Translations under genes and position numbers: made by a program | Shown: in pieces, positions 1 through 14,477 of the stretch | Numbering within the stretch: the first letter of the stretch is position 1 | Layout: every line of letters begins with the position of its first letter | The notes under the pieces: model-generated | The model's database searches: none | Seen by the model: the letters and a program-made list of their open reading frames with translations, nothing else | Told to the model about the DNA's origin: nothing | Assembly: GCA_037043015.1 (NCBI GenBank) | Contig: CM073325.1 | Coordinates: 14,363,001-14,427,000, forward strand | Direction of reading: 5' to 3' | From: Bryum argenteum | Lineage: Eukaryota > Streptophyta > Bryopsida > Bryales > Bryaceae | DNA: 64,000 nucleotides

Positions 1-2784
1 AAGGCACTTGTTTTTTTTGTGCAGTAGAAAAATCTCTCTTTACTAGCCATGGTGAACACCCCAAAATTTCTTCTCAAATAGAGTGCTTAATCCTTTGAAC
101 CAACTAAACACATATTAACAAGCTTCCTTCACGCTATTATGGTTGAATGATTGAAACCATGCAATAATTTTCTATACTTAATTATTTAATATATTGGGTT
201 CGATAGTGCTTTTAAACCCTACACGTCCTTGATGTTTGAACTTCGAAACAACATTTTGTACAGAGGGCCAAAACCTTGAAAATGATTGAGATCTAAATGA
301 TGTACCTTTCTTTTATCTATGGAATCATTTTTTGAAAATGTGTTTTTTTGGTGAATAGGCTGGGGAGTATAGAAGTTAGAGTAGTTTAGTAGGCTTGGAC
401 CTTTAGGGAAAATTTTACTTCTATTTCTTATGATTAATATGGTTTAAATGATTCAAGTGTTTGATTGAAAACAAACAACTTTTTATGTGATACCCTTTCT
501 TTGTACAAGTAAGTCATCAAAATTCATTAACAACGGACTTGAATAATTGGTTTTAGAATTTATAATGGACTTTTAGTGTAATACTTTATTCTAATTTTAT
601 TTTAATATAAGCTAACCACAACCAAATCAGTATCAAAAAAAGTTCTCAAACTTGCTAAACTAGCTCTATAGATGTACAACCTCTTAAGTTTGATATTATA
701 TCATCTTAAGTAGAGCTTCTTGAGATATCCCAAAAGACCGGATTAAAGAAGAAGAAGAACATTGGACCCTTGTGGTAACAATAGTCGTAACCCAATTACC
801 CTCTTTAGACCTCAATAATTAAAAATTGTCAAAAGCTTTGATATGTGTGAAGTGTTAGATTTACATAATTTCTCTACAACATATATACGCTCTTGACTTT
901 TAAACAACATTGTTATAGCGTCAATAGAACTTTCATGGAAGTATACAACTTGGATATTAGGTATAGGGTTAGGGTTTTCAAAAAAAATAGTTATTATTTG
1001 ATTGCTCGTAGTCCTATTTTTCAAGGATCAAGTCTAGGTTTTAGTTCTTTTAGGTCTAGAGTTTATTGGAGGAGATGACAAAGTTGCATTTTTTCTCTTC
1101 AAGAAAGCACTTATCAACAATCTTGCAGATTTCAAGGATTTGGTTGCAAAATGTTTTGGATGATTTGATTCTTCAATGAACTCAACAAAACTTAATATGG
1201 TATTCAACGTTGCTAGTACAATTCTTCTTGTGTTATATAATATACTTAAGGCAACCAATATTCTATAGTAACAATATTTTGAATTTTAAATTTGTTACTC
1301 ATAAACAATTGCAGTTGTAAAAACATATAATAACGCTTGGAGAAAGTGTGAAAAGTATAGGGTTCCGGATATGTTTAATTAGGTCTTCTTATGAGTATAT
1401 GCATACTCCAATTTTCATTCAAAAATCCTAAAATAACAACTATTTTATTTAGAAATGTAGACAGGTTTGTTTAGAATATTAGATGTAACTTGTTGGAGTT
1501 GTTGTTTTTATAAGTAAACATTCTCATTCATGCATTATTGACCTAATTTCAAGTTTTGAATTCTTCCATGTGATTTTAACTTTCGGAGAACTTGAAATTG
1601 TTGCTTTAGGCAACAAATCCCAGATATGCATAGTATCTTTCACTAATCAGAACAATTTTCAAATTTTCATGATTTTATAAACTTCTATCACAAAATTAGA
1701 AAATACAATACCGACATCAAAACATGTAGCATAATTATAATCTTGATCTATACTTTTTACCCAAGTTTTATTATATCTTACATATGGTTATTACAAGTGA
1801 AACTTTGAGGTCATTACTTCTAAGAGCTATGCCACAAACCAAATATTTGAAAATTTGGTATTTAGATTTATTAACATGATATAGAAAGTACTTATTAAGT
1901 ATGTATTTCATGATGTTATACCTATATACTCTAAAAGCAGACAACTAAGTTTTCAAAATGTTTTATGAAGATAGGGGTTCCATTAATCAATGAGTTTTAT
2001 CAAAAGCTTTACGGAGGAAGATAAAGATTTCAAGAAGAATGTGAGGTATTTGTTTCTTATACTATTTATATCTTTGAGTAATTAGTAGATTAACGTTTTC
2101 AAATTTTCATATAGTAGAACACTCTTTGTAGTACAATATATGAAACTAAATGTTTAGGTGTAAAATCAAATTAGCTGGTCACATTTAGATCTTTCAATGT
2201 ATCCACCAAAAAATTACCCGGAAATGAAAACTATACCAATACAAACTAGTTTTAACACATCATGCACTTATTGTAATATCCATATGATAAACTCCAAAGT
2301 TTAAAGTAATAAAATTTTGAATCCTAATGAAGTGACTCAATGTGCAAGTGAAAATTACACACTTCATCAATCTATTTAGTTACAATTCATGGATTATGAT
2401 ATTTGTGGTCTTATATTGAGCACTTCGCATAATTTTATTGATGACTCTCATATTTTTGTGGAAAAATTTACCTTGATCATTGTGTCTCCCTAAAAACTTT
2501 AGATTATGATTAATAAATCTATTATATCTAAGGAATGTGTACTTTATTCTTTGTGAAGAGTCTTTTATGTAAAATTTTCAAGAAAAAACAATATTTACGT
2601 TCTTGCTATCTACAACCTTCTCCTACATTGCATGCTCATTTGAGTAATTTCAAATTTGAGCAAAATAACTGATTTGGTGGCATTATCCATATTGTAAAAT
2701 TTGGGTTAGTATTGTGACTCATTATTTAGCACTTAATATGACTTAAACTTGTCGTATCCTCATGTCTCTATTAGACGAAAGACA
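1..2784. other. A+T-rich upstream region without recognisable gene
   Basis: No open frame with recognisable protein features and no RNA gene is visible on either strand. The sequence is strongly A+T-rich and resembles the introns further right. It probably holds the promoter and 5' leader of the channel gene that starts at 2785, but I could not place a TATA box or start site with confidence. Confidence 0.5.
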
Positions 2785-4231
2785 ATGGATTTTACTGAAC
2801 AAGAAAAAGTAGAAAGGGAAAGAGCAGAAAACGAAAGAGCGGAAAAAGAAAGAGTGGAAAGAGAAATCGCAGAAAGAGAAAATGTAGAAAGAGAGATTGT
2901 AGAAAGAGAAAATGCAGAAAGAGAGAATGCAGAAAGAGAAAAAGCTCAAGCGTCCAATCCTCCACCACCAAATTCAACGCTAAATGGTGAAAAATCTCAA
3001 CTTGAAGAAACTCTCAAAAATAATGTTGAAGATGTTGGAGAAATAGAATTTGCGGAGAGTAGTGTTGAAAGAATTCCAAGTGATTCTAATCAACTTAACA
3101 AAGAAGGTGGGATATTTGTGCAAGGTGCCAACGATACAGAAGCATCAACATCAAATACTAATGAGAACATAAGTGAAGAGATAGCTTCACCTGAAGGTGT
3201 TGAAGAAAATCAAGGAACTACTTCACGTGCAGAAGTAGTTGCAACTGAAGCTATTCAAACTAACCAAAGTTTCATTAATGATGTTATTGAAGAATCTTCG
3301 AATAATTCTTCAAGAGAGATACCTCAAGTACCACCCGTAGAAGAACAAGTGTCAAGTAATTTAGAAACACAAGCTAATGAAGAGACCACAAACGTTACTG
3401 AACCAATGCCTCTAGAAGCACGACCAACAAATATTGTTCAAGAAATACAACCACAAGATACAAATACTTCTAATGAGGTGAGAGTAGAGACAAACCAACC
3501 ATTAGTAGAACAATCTCCTTCTTCATCAAGTCCATTTATTGTAGAGACTCAAAATGAACCAATTGCTGAAGAATCTTTACCTCTTGGAGAAGAACCAAGA
3601 ATGGAATCAATGAATACAAGCATTACAAGTCAAGAAGAGACTATTGCAAAACAACCAGTAGGTGAAGAATATGTTGCACAAGAAGTTATTGGGAAGGAAT
3701 TAGATTCAATTCCACAAGAGAATGTTGCTCAAGAACCTCTAGCCCAAGAGTCTCCAATAAGTTCAGTTCAACAAGAAAATATTGTTCAACAACCTACTTC
3801 AGAGGGACTCGATGTTCAAGACTCTATAAAAGAACAACCTATTGTTGAAGATACTACTGCACAAGCACCAGTTGTACAAAGACTTGTTGTACCAGAACAA
3901 GTTGTGCAAGCACCAGCTGTAGAAGAACCTATTGGTGAAAAACTACCTATACAAGAAGTTGTTACTCAAGAACCTATTGTACCAGAACCTCTACCACAAA
4001 AATTTGTCGTTCAAGAACCTCTTGTAGTAGAACCTCTAGCACAAGAACTTGTTGTGCCAGATCCTACTACACACGAAGTTAATCTAAGACCTGTTTTACA
4101 AGCATATGATGTTCAAAAAGTTGTTGTAGCAAAACCTATTGAAAAAGCACCTATACCACAAGAGATCACAATACAAGAACTTGAAACACCAAAGCCAATT
4201 GCACAAGAGTCAACTATGAATGAAAGTGCAG
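2785..4231 (+). CDS. Channel gene exon 1: charged and Glu/Pro/Val-rich N-terminal extension
   Basis: The exon encodes about 482 residues ahead of any membrane segment. Residues about 5-55 form a run of Glu/Arg-rich six- to seven-residue units (ERERAE, KERVERE, IAEREN, VEREIV), predicted to be a single charged helix or coiled coil. The rest is disordered and acidic. Its second half is built from degenerate units around 'QEP' with paired valines (for example AQEPL, TQEPIVPEP, VQEPLVVEP). The exon ends in phase 1 at a GT (4232). The next phase-compatible acceptor I recognise is at 8600. Assignment to the channel gene rests on this phase match, strand and the lack of any other partner. It could instead be a separate gene. 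Confidence 0.6.
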
Positions 4232-7200
4232 GTACGCAATGTCTAATATTGATAATAATGTTACCGAATCAATGATAAATTAATTCTAAGTTTAGAAATA
4301 TATGGTGATAAGTGATTTCAAGTCATACTTTATATAACAAATATGTCATGAATAGATCAATACTACATGGATTACCATATGTAATTTTTTATATTTAAAT
4401 TAAGCTATATTTTTAAATAACTATAGTCTTGAACTACTAAGAAATTTTATATATATTTATGCGACAACACTTAGTTGCTAGTTTGTTGCTTCTATATTAT
4501 TACTTTTGTGAATGAAGGAATATGTATAGAAATTTATTAGTAGAGATTCATTTAAAATTATCATTAGAAATTCATATCCATTTGTGTCCTTGTACATTAC
4601 ACATGTCTTGCTCACATTTTTCACAATCAATGTTTTTCAATCAAACATTCATCATGATGATCGTATATAAATATATAATAGAGGTTCCTACCCTCAACTT
4701 GAATTTTTTTAAATCCTCAAACAACATTCCCATTACTTGTTTGTTAGTTTGAAGATGACAAATCAAACTTGGATGAGGCATTTAATAGCTTATGCAAATT
4801 ACTCAAGTCTTTCTATGTTTTATAGAACATTGAAATCATGTATGTATTTTGTATAAATATAACTTTTGAGGTAACACTACTATTAAGAAAGTGCCTAAGC
4901 TAAATGGCCTTTGGCCGTTTTTTTGTATTTATAAATATGTAAAACACATGAACTTTGAACATTTAAAAATAGAGTTGGAGATTGCCTACCCCTCCAATTC
5001 GTATTTATCGTTTTTCTAAATGCATCATTTTCAATACAACTTTTCTCTGGGCATAAAATTCCAATGACAGGTTGATAAAGAAATATTTTTCTTGACAATT
5101 TCATTTAGCTTTATAGTTCTCCTAAGGTATGAACACCTAAAGGCGGCCACCCTTCTGAAAGCGTGCATGTCACATTCTTGCTTCAATGAAGATCGAAGCA
5201 CCCTACAATTACTCTCTATGTACCCAATGTGTACATAGAGTAGGTGTCCAATCAACCTATACTGGTCACTTCAAAAATATTTAGTAATTATTGCAAGTGC
5301 TTATAAATATTGTGAAAATAGGGAAGCTTCGCCTTTTCTATTTGGCAATCGCTAAAAAATAGGAAGCTAATCATTCCACCACTCCAAGTATAGTGAAGTT
5401 CTTGAATGTACAAAAATAGGTGTTCATACCTTATTGCTCATTGTTTCATACTGCATTCACTTTTTACATGCCACGTACACTATTGAAATTGTGAAGTTGT
5501 TGTGGTAAAGTAACCTAGAACGGTTTTCACTCTTGAAAGTATGAGTGATTGGAAATAAACAAGTTTCAAAGTGAATATATAAGGCTCAACTTAAATCCTA
5601 AAATCCCAAGCGCTTTTGGACCTCCTTGACCAAATATTGGGATTTTCTATCACCTTGTTATAATTGAGGTATGGATGTATGGTCAAGTTTTCTATTATTT
5701 TTTGGTGATTTCACGTGTAAAACCTCAAGCCTAGCTACTATCACAAACATCTTGCAAACTTTTAGCCATAGAATATGCACCATTTATGAGATCAGAAAGT
5801 TCAAAGTTGATGCAAATTTGTTTTGGGCATTTTTTGGGAGACATAGTTGACTTTGTGCAAAGGTAGGCGAGAGGATTGTTTCCACAAACATTTTGGTCAT
5901 ATACATCATATTATCAAAATTCAAATAACTAAGTTATCTACCCCCATGCAAGAATCATGCAATGCAAGGGACTCAAAAAGCTCTTCAAACTTTCATGCTA
6001 ATTAATTTCTAAAAAAGGAATAAAAACAACGATTTGGTATAAGAGACATCAAGTTAATTGTATTTGGTTTAGGAGAGGAATCAATGGCATTTATGTACCT
6101 TGATGACTTTGTGAATTTGTGACAAAATTTTCTTTGAAAAGTTCATAAACCTCTAATTTTGAGAAATTCTAATAGAAGAACATGAAACATTACAAAAACT
6201 ATGTAGCTAGCTCTTGTAAATTTGGAAGTCTACCCTTGTATACTTGGTAGACGTTTTCAACTAGGGTTGACTAATAATTTGTAGAAACAATAGGTTATGA
6301 AAAATTTCAAAAAGTAATTCAAATAAAAAGTCATCAATGATAATAAATATGCGTGTGTTTGGCTTGAAAACCAAAATTTGTGTTAGATACTTCAAAGCAT
6401 AGAATTTAGCTTTGCAAAATTTTCCATATACGGTTTGTAATATAAGAACACAAAGTAAGTTTATTATGCAGACATATTGAATTTAACCTCTTCATTTAGG
6501 GTGCCCAAAATAGCACAAAGACTAATTTTTTGACTTTCTTGAATCATTAGGGATCACGAATAAAACCTTAGTACACAAAAGATCATTTTTCTGATCAAAC
6601 TAAAAGCTAGATTCGTGGTCCTTTAGACATTCTAGTATTATTCCAGTAGTGAGGTTCAACCCTTAAGTCCCTTGGTGTGTACGAAGAGAACTGATATTTC
6701 TTATAAGGTTTGAAGAAAAGAGAATAATGTCTTAAAAAATCTTAAACTATAGTAAATTTGTAGGACTTTAAAGTTATTTATCATCATAGAAAAAACACTT
6801 ATTATGTTCATTAATGTTTGGAATATGTAGTCTATCATTTATATGTAAATTAAGTTATTTGGGTAAAACCCCCAAATTTGGTGGGTATCTCACTAGAGAG
6901 GTGATAAATTCTTCTAATGAATACTTGAAGACCACAACTTAATGTACGGAGGAATCATTTTCAAAGTTAGTCATGGTTTTTAGAAACTTACAACAAAATT
7001 AAATTTTGTATGAAATTTGAAAATATTTAAAACCGCAATAATAAATCTTATTCCTAGAAGGTCTTGGTCTTTGAGGATTGCGAACATATCCCTTTTGAAG
7101 ATACATACTTGTAGTAGGAAGTAAGTTACTCAATTTTCAACCTAGATTGAAGAATAGATTTGGAATCATGACGTCACATACATTGTAGCATCCTAACTGT

Positions 7201-10200
7201 TGATACTCAGTATATTATCAAAAAAAGTTTATCATTTTCACTTTGGAGTAGGAATTACATCTTTACAATCTATAAAACTATTGGAATTGAAAAACCTCAA
7301 TCTAAGAAATGCTAAAATGTCCTTTAAAAAGAACAACCTAGTTCCAAAAATAATTTTGAACAATTTGTCTTCAAGCTAGTGACAGCCTTAAAATATTGAA
7401 AAATAACCCAAATTATTTGAAGTAAAAAGGTTTTGCAACAAGACCCTTACACTAAAATGCATGCCTTATATTTATGACATCTTGGATTGAGAGAGGACTT
7501 CTACCACAAAAACTAGGTTCAAACTCAAATCCAACCTGAAAAATAAACTCAAAACCCTATGGTAAATGATGGAAATACAAATCTTTTGGAACCATGAATT
7601 TCTTTAGTTTTTTTTTAAAAAAAAAAGATTATTGTTGCAAATATCATATCCAAGATGTCATGAACATATGGCATGCATGTTAGTGCAAGAAGTGTAATTT
7701 ATAAACTTTTTTAAATGTAGAGTTTAGGGCATCACTCACCATTGCAAAGGTATCATTTGAACAAAAAATTGCTTTCTATGATTGTTTTGGTAAGAGGTTG
7801 TTTTTTGAATAAAGGTGAACAAAATTCTTTAGGTTACTTCACATTGCGGCCAAAGACCTTTCTATTTGGGTCCAATTGGAGTTCAAAGAGGCCTTGACTT
7901 AGGCCCTTAATTATAAACTCGGTTGTGGATTGGGCCTTGCAATATAAGGTCCATAAGATCGATTAGGGTACTTAATTTAGTATTCTTATTTTATAATGGG
8001 CCTTCCAAATGGACATAGGGGCTTTATCTTCTAGCTAGGGCCCAAACCATAAGGCTCAATTGGGCCGCAAATTGGGCTACAACTTGAGCTGCAAATTGGG
8101 CTGCAATTTCGGCTGCAACTTTGGTCTTATAATATAAAGTCTCTTAGTATATAAAAAAACCTAAATGACAATATGGGCTTTGGATGAGAAGTGTATCTCC
8201 ATCCTATGTTGACCAAATTTTGGATTCCAACTCAACAAACTTGTCAAAGCTAGAGAATTAAGCGACTTGCTCAAAATGACTATCAACATGATGATTGGTA
8301 CTCCTTGAAGTGAATTATATGGCTATTCATGATTTCCATGACTATGAATCATTAGGTTCTTGATAGAGATGGTTACCAATAGTCAAATTCTTAGTAATTT
8401 TGAACCAGTCACTTCAGATCATGTGACTACAACCATAGTTAGAAATTCTTATTCTCCTTATAGTCCATGCATATTTATAGGAAGTTAGTGTTGAAGTCCC
8501 CTTTGGATGATTAAGATTATATGCATAACAATGAATTTTTTTGGTTTGATTAATGAAGATTACATTAAGCTAATAATAGATGATATAATCATTCAAGCAG
8601 AAGTTCCCGATGACAAAAAAGAAACAAGTGATGATTTTGATATGTTTGGAGGAGGATTGAGTTCATGGTGGCCAACAACAAACACAGTTCCAGAAGAAGA
8701 AGAAGAAATATCTGAGTCATGGTGGCCAACAAATCCGGTCATAATTGATAGTCTTGAAACAAAATCGCCAACAGATGGAGTCGTAGATTGGTCGTTTTTG
8801 GATAGTGAGTATCCCGATCCTCCTGTTGAAGAAGTTCCACCTCCTCCTATTGAACCTCCAATCCCCGACGTCATTCTTCCACCGTTGCCTCGATATTCAA
8901 CTACCTATGCAAATGAGAACATGCAAGCCAACATGCTTCGATCCGCAAGGGCATCACATATTGAAGTCCAAAAGGAACCAAGTCGGCGAGCATCTCGAAC
9001 ATCTATGTCCATGATAGAAACCATCAAAGAGATGACAACGTACTACATTCCAAACATTACATATTGCAAAAGTAAAATATTGAGTCGTATCCAACGAGCT
9101 CTATAATATCAATGCATAAACCACTATTTCCGGTTGTGCAGTTCATTCTTAGGGACATTTTACATAGGAAGTCAAGCCGAGCTTGGGGCTGAGGGCTCGG
9201 GGCAAAATTTCTCTCAATGCGATTCTTCATTACTTGTAGTTTAATCAATGAACCAATCACGTTGACATGTTTTTTGCTCTCCATTGACCCCATGCTCGGC
9301 TTGACTCCCCATATAAAGCGTCCCTTAGGATAGATTATCCCCCTAACTACATAATTACCTCAGTACTACGGATTCACATGTGGATGACATTCATTAAAGT
9401 GCGGCTCAAGGCAATCTCCTCAATCGTTGGGATACCCAAAAAAATGAACACACCTCGTCATGAACGTCCTAACCTCCTCATTAGTGTGTTCAATTTTGCA
9501 ATCTCCTCCTTGTTGGGGATTGTCCTATACTACTTTCAAGTGTAATGATTTATAACCCAATATATGTCAATGATTTTTATGTCATATATGTTAGCAAATA
9601 AAACATTAATAGTTCAATGTGATACATATGATTTTCATTGTTTAATTTGGTGCAAAAATAGGATGAAAACTGAAGACCCAGAAGATGATCCTGACTTTTT
9701 AGAGAGAAATCCAACATGGGAAGATTCAATGGAGCCTACAAATATCAATGTGGATTTGAAAGATGATCATGAACTTGAAGTTACCAAACTACAAAAGGCT
9801 TTAGAAGCGGTTGCAAATGCAGATGGAGGAGTGTATATTTCCAGCACTGATAATATTGCTCGAAAGAGATGGAAAAATGCTTATCTAACATTGAAAAGAC
9901 TTTTGGTATTTGAATGTAGACTTTCTAATTTTTTATTTATTTTTTAAATTTTTTAAATTTTGTCCCTTCCTAGTACTTTCGTTTGCTTAGAATAAGTTAT
10001 CCACTTGGCAGGGCCTCTAACATGCTTTGAAATGTCCAATAACTGAACATTTCGTAGCTCTGTCGAAACCCTGTCAGGGCCTTCCCGGCGATAAAGGGTG
10101 AAAATTGTATTGATGAAAATTTTATATTATTTTAGAATATATAACCAAACACAAGTGAAATTGAATCTACATATATAACCAAACTGAACGATCCTTCCTA

Positions 10201-13200
10201 CCCACCAACGTACCAACTCACCTACCTAGTACCTACCTACTTTTATGTTTTTTGGATTATGTATTACAAAAAAAAAGAAAAAAAGAAAAAAAAAAAAGAA
10301 AAAAAGTAAAAAAAAAAGAAAAAAAAAAGAAAAAAAAAAGGCATATATAAAAATAATAAACATAATATTGTTTGAAGGAATGGTATACATGGGATACTTT
10401 TTTAAAATACCATATAAAGAGCTTCTCCGTCGAGACGACGGGGACCTTACTAGTATAGCTATAAAAACATACAATGTATGTGCAGGCTCTAAGAAAATTG
10501 GAACGAACAAGTAGAGTTGGTCCTGGGGCTGAGCTTAGTGGATATTCATTTGGAGTTTTTTCACCTAAACATCCAGCACGGAAAATCTTGTTCAAATATT
10601 TATTCAGCCAATATCCTTACCATAATTTTTTATTTAATATTATGTACTTGTTATAAAGTTTTCATATTAGAAATCATTGATATTTTATCCAAGATATCTT
10701 TTTTTAGTGCGAAATGAACATTTCCTTGACACAAAATCACAAATGCGGAATATTGTCTTCTTATTATTATAACAACTCATCTTGTGATTCTTATTGAGAA
10801 AGCAACCGCTAACCTCTCAACTAATATTAAAGACCAACTTATCAGAGGAGATATAGTTATTACTATCTTTTATACGTATGTGTATTTGAAAGATTTAAAC
10901 ATACGTGTTATCTAATCTCATTTTTTTAATGAAAGAAAATGTTATACAATATTTTGCTTATAGATCAAGTTTTCTTTGACAAAAGATGTTATTCAAATAG
11001 AGTACTTTTGTATTTACATTTGAGAAATAACTCTAAGGCACAAGTACACTCTTGAGATTTTTTTCATAAGCTTGTGTACATTCTTCATCACTTGTGCAGC
11101 ATAGAATGCGGATTGCGTATTTTCACATTAGGATTGTGGAAAGGTCCTCATGCATATCTCCGGAATTCTTACAATAAACTCGATTTAATTATTGTTATTG
11201 ACTCATGGTACTTTTGAGATTGAATAAATCTATATCATATGAATAATTACCCTATAAGCTTGTTTGTTACATTCATGAGAAACCTCTATACATGTTGAGA
11301 TCTTTATGTTAACTGTTAAGATGCTTGTATAGATAAAAAAGATAAGTATTAATGTCTGTAATTCATTTATAATCTTCATTGTCTTTTCTTAGGGTTCACA
11401 TCATAATGGCTTCTTATGGTAAAGATGGTTTTTTTCGCTTTGCCACATTGCGAGCCTTTCGTGCATTATTGGCTGTACGCCATTTTGCATTCTTTGCAAA
11501 TGTTATTGTAAGTGAAAGTCTTAACTCAATAGATAGAGAATATAACTCAATAACTCAATATTCTTTATGCTAACCAATATTAACATAAACATTTCTATAC
11601 GATATAAATGTTGATATTAACGACACAATAGATTTAAACTATTTTGTCATAAGTATTCATTTGAGTTATATATTTTTTAATTACATAGATACCATCATAT
11701 CTAAGTACACATAATAAGTACTTATAGCTTGTTGAAGAGATAGTTATATTCACTTTTTTCTTTTTTGTAGGCAATTATGGATGCATGTGAAGGTAGTCTT
11801 GCTCCACTTGGAAATGTGTTTTTCTTTATTGCAATGATATTTTCATTTTATGCTCTTATAGGTGTTCATTTTTTCGGTGGCGCATTGCAAAGCAGGTATA
11901 TGTGAATCTAAGTGCAACAAATAAGTCCTAGTTAATTAGCTTGCTATCATTTATTACCACGTCAATATTATTTCGGTGTTCTTAATCATCATGTAATTAT
12001 ACTCCAATAGATTATTATCTATTTCTTTTCAAAACCACATGTCCATAATGACATATGTGTATAAAATGTTCAAAAACTGAATGATATTTGAGGAGCTATA
12101 TCTCCTTCATTTACTCTTGGATTTCAACTTTATTTTTTGAGATGGCTTCCGAAGGAAATATAGTCCAAGAAAGTCATTTGAAACTAATTATGATCACACA
12201 TGATATATCTTGCATTGATAAAACATACCCCATATTTAAAATTCTCAAAACCAAAAGTTGTCATCACTATAATTCATGCCATTAAGTCATACAACCCTAA
12301 ACCAGCATGCAATATTTATCTCCTAAAGTAGACTTGATTTAGGACCCAATCCAAGTGTTTTCATCAAACCAGGACTCTTCACAATTATGGTTGTTTCAAA
12401 GTTTCTGCCCTTCATCCAAAATGTCGTTTTTCGACATCAAGGGATCAATGTACTATTCACGTACATCGGACGTAACTCATAAGTTTTTTTCCAACAGATG
12501 CACTCGCACATTTGACGGTCAATTGCCATATATACAAGAATTTTGCGGTCCTAATGGAGGATCATGTGACGATAACACCACAATTGTATCATACATGAGC
12601 ACTTTTTGCGTAAAAGGCCTTGTTTGTCAAGGGAATGCAACTATAGAAGATGGATCTATGGGAATGCAAAGTTGCAATTCTGTAAATTCATTAACTTTCA
12701 ATATTAATTATTAAGAGAATTGCCCAATAATTGAAAATTAAAAAATTAAAAAAAATTCATAATGAGCTAATTTAGAGTGGTTATAAGAATAATGAGTTTT
12801 TAAGTTTAAATATCTTGTTTTATATTAGCCATGTTATTTACCCTATTTTATCGTATTTTTCAGAGCTATGGTAATCCAAATTATGGAATTAGTAACTTTG
12901 ATGCGTTTCCACAAGCTATCCTATTGCTTTTCCAGGTATATTTTATTGTCTTAGTTTTGTCATCACAATTTAACAAAAAACATCAATGTTATTTCATGCA
13001 TGGTTGTCATATTGGACAAATCACTATTCATTTCATGTCCTATAGGACAAGTTACCATTCATCAGATGTACTTCAGAGGTATAAGTAACTCATCATATAG
13101 GACATGAAATGAACAGTGATTTGTACATTATGACAACCATGATTTCATGGGATTGTATTTTTATGTGATTGTATTTGGAAGTGGTGCAAATACTAGGCTT

Positions 13201-14415
13201 TGATGTGATCATAGATAAATTTTTGAATTTATTTTGGATTAAAATATGGTTTAGAGTCCTAAGACTAACATTGTACCAAGTGTATATATACATTTAAATT
13301 ATGTTATTAATATTGATTTTATGATTGTATAGATCATGACATTTGAAGGTTGGGCTTTACAAATGTATAGCATGTCCGATAGTGTTGGCCAAAACTCAGG
13401 TTTTTGAAATAAGAATTATTATACGGAGTAGATCATATTGTTTTAAGTAGGAACTAGTATTATTATTATTTTGTACATACTTACTTTATTTTGAAAAATT
13501 AAACAAAATATTTAAATATATATGAGGCAGAGAATTAATTTAAGAGCTTTATGATTTAATTCTCTTTAGAATTTGTATCTAATTCTATTATACTTAATTA
13601 TGTTTTATTTATTTTTCAGAAATATATTACATTGTCATGATTATTATTGGAAGTTATTTTGCTGTAAATGTTTGTGTTGCGGCTATTAGTGGAGTTTTTA
13701 TTCGAGTAAGGCATGAGCATCAGGTAATTTTAGTAACAAAAAGCAACATATTATTTATCTAATTTTTATTTATGGAAGTTGATATGGAAGACATTGTTTT
13801 TTAATTCATTATAACACAAGGCTTTGAATTTGTGTTTCACTAATGAAAATTCTAAAGAATTGCTTTACAAGTGGAAAAAATACAACAACTACATTATCAT
13901 CAAAAAAGATTGATTTAACCCCGAAATCCCTTTGTGTTTTAAGAAACCTTAAAATGCAATTTTTAACATCTATGGAATCCCGAGAGTATGTAACCATTCT
14001 TTTCCTTTTTTTTCAACTTTCAACCGTAAGATTTTGTTCCTAGCCAATTTTTAGGTAGTGATTCCAGAAATTACCATTGGATGTTTATCATTTGTGAGAT
14101 CATAACGTCCAAAGTTGCAACAAAAGTTTTTTGGGAATTGCACGAGATGGTGCAAAGGGCAAGTTGATGATTGTTACCCCAAACATCTTGCTCATATTTT
14201 TTCCACGGAGGTAACTAAGTTGAGTATCTGCGAGAACATACTTAGGGTTCCTCAACTTTCCTAAGGCAAAAACTAAAACTATTTTCTTCAAGTAGGTCTT
14301 CTTTCGCCTTATATGTGCAAAATTGACAATCTAAATATTGTGGGATGACGATTTTGAGTTTGAATAAAGCAAACGGTGGTTATGTGCCTTTATGAATTTG
14401 AGAGTTTTCAAGAGT

Positions 14416-14477
<62 letters not shown>

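Noticed and set aside
2743-2977. Minus-strand Phe/Ser-rich frames opposite exon 1
   Set aside because: They are mirror images of the Glu/Arg codon repeat on the plus strand and have no independent support.
10226-10595. Lys- or Phe-rich open frames on both strands
   Set aside because: They are translations of the A/G low-complexity tract at 10265-10341 and have no homology or splice support.
10721-10800. Ordinary GT-AG intron before domain I S1
   Set aside because: The AG at 10706-10707 leads into the wrong frame, and the S1 frame has a TGA at 10728-10730 with no later AG before S1. Only the AT-AC pair restores the frame.
12355-12714. Independent small Cys-rich protein
   Set aside because: The Cys-rich segment is the domain I turret exon (12498-12681) of the channel, with matching splice sites and phase on both sides.
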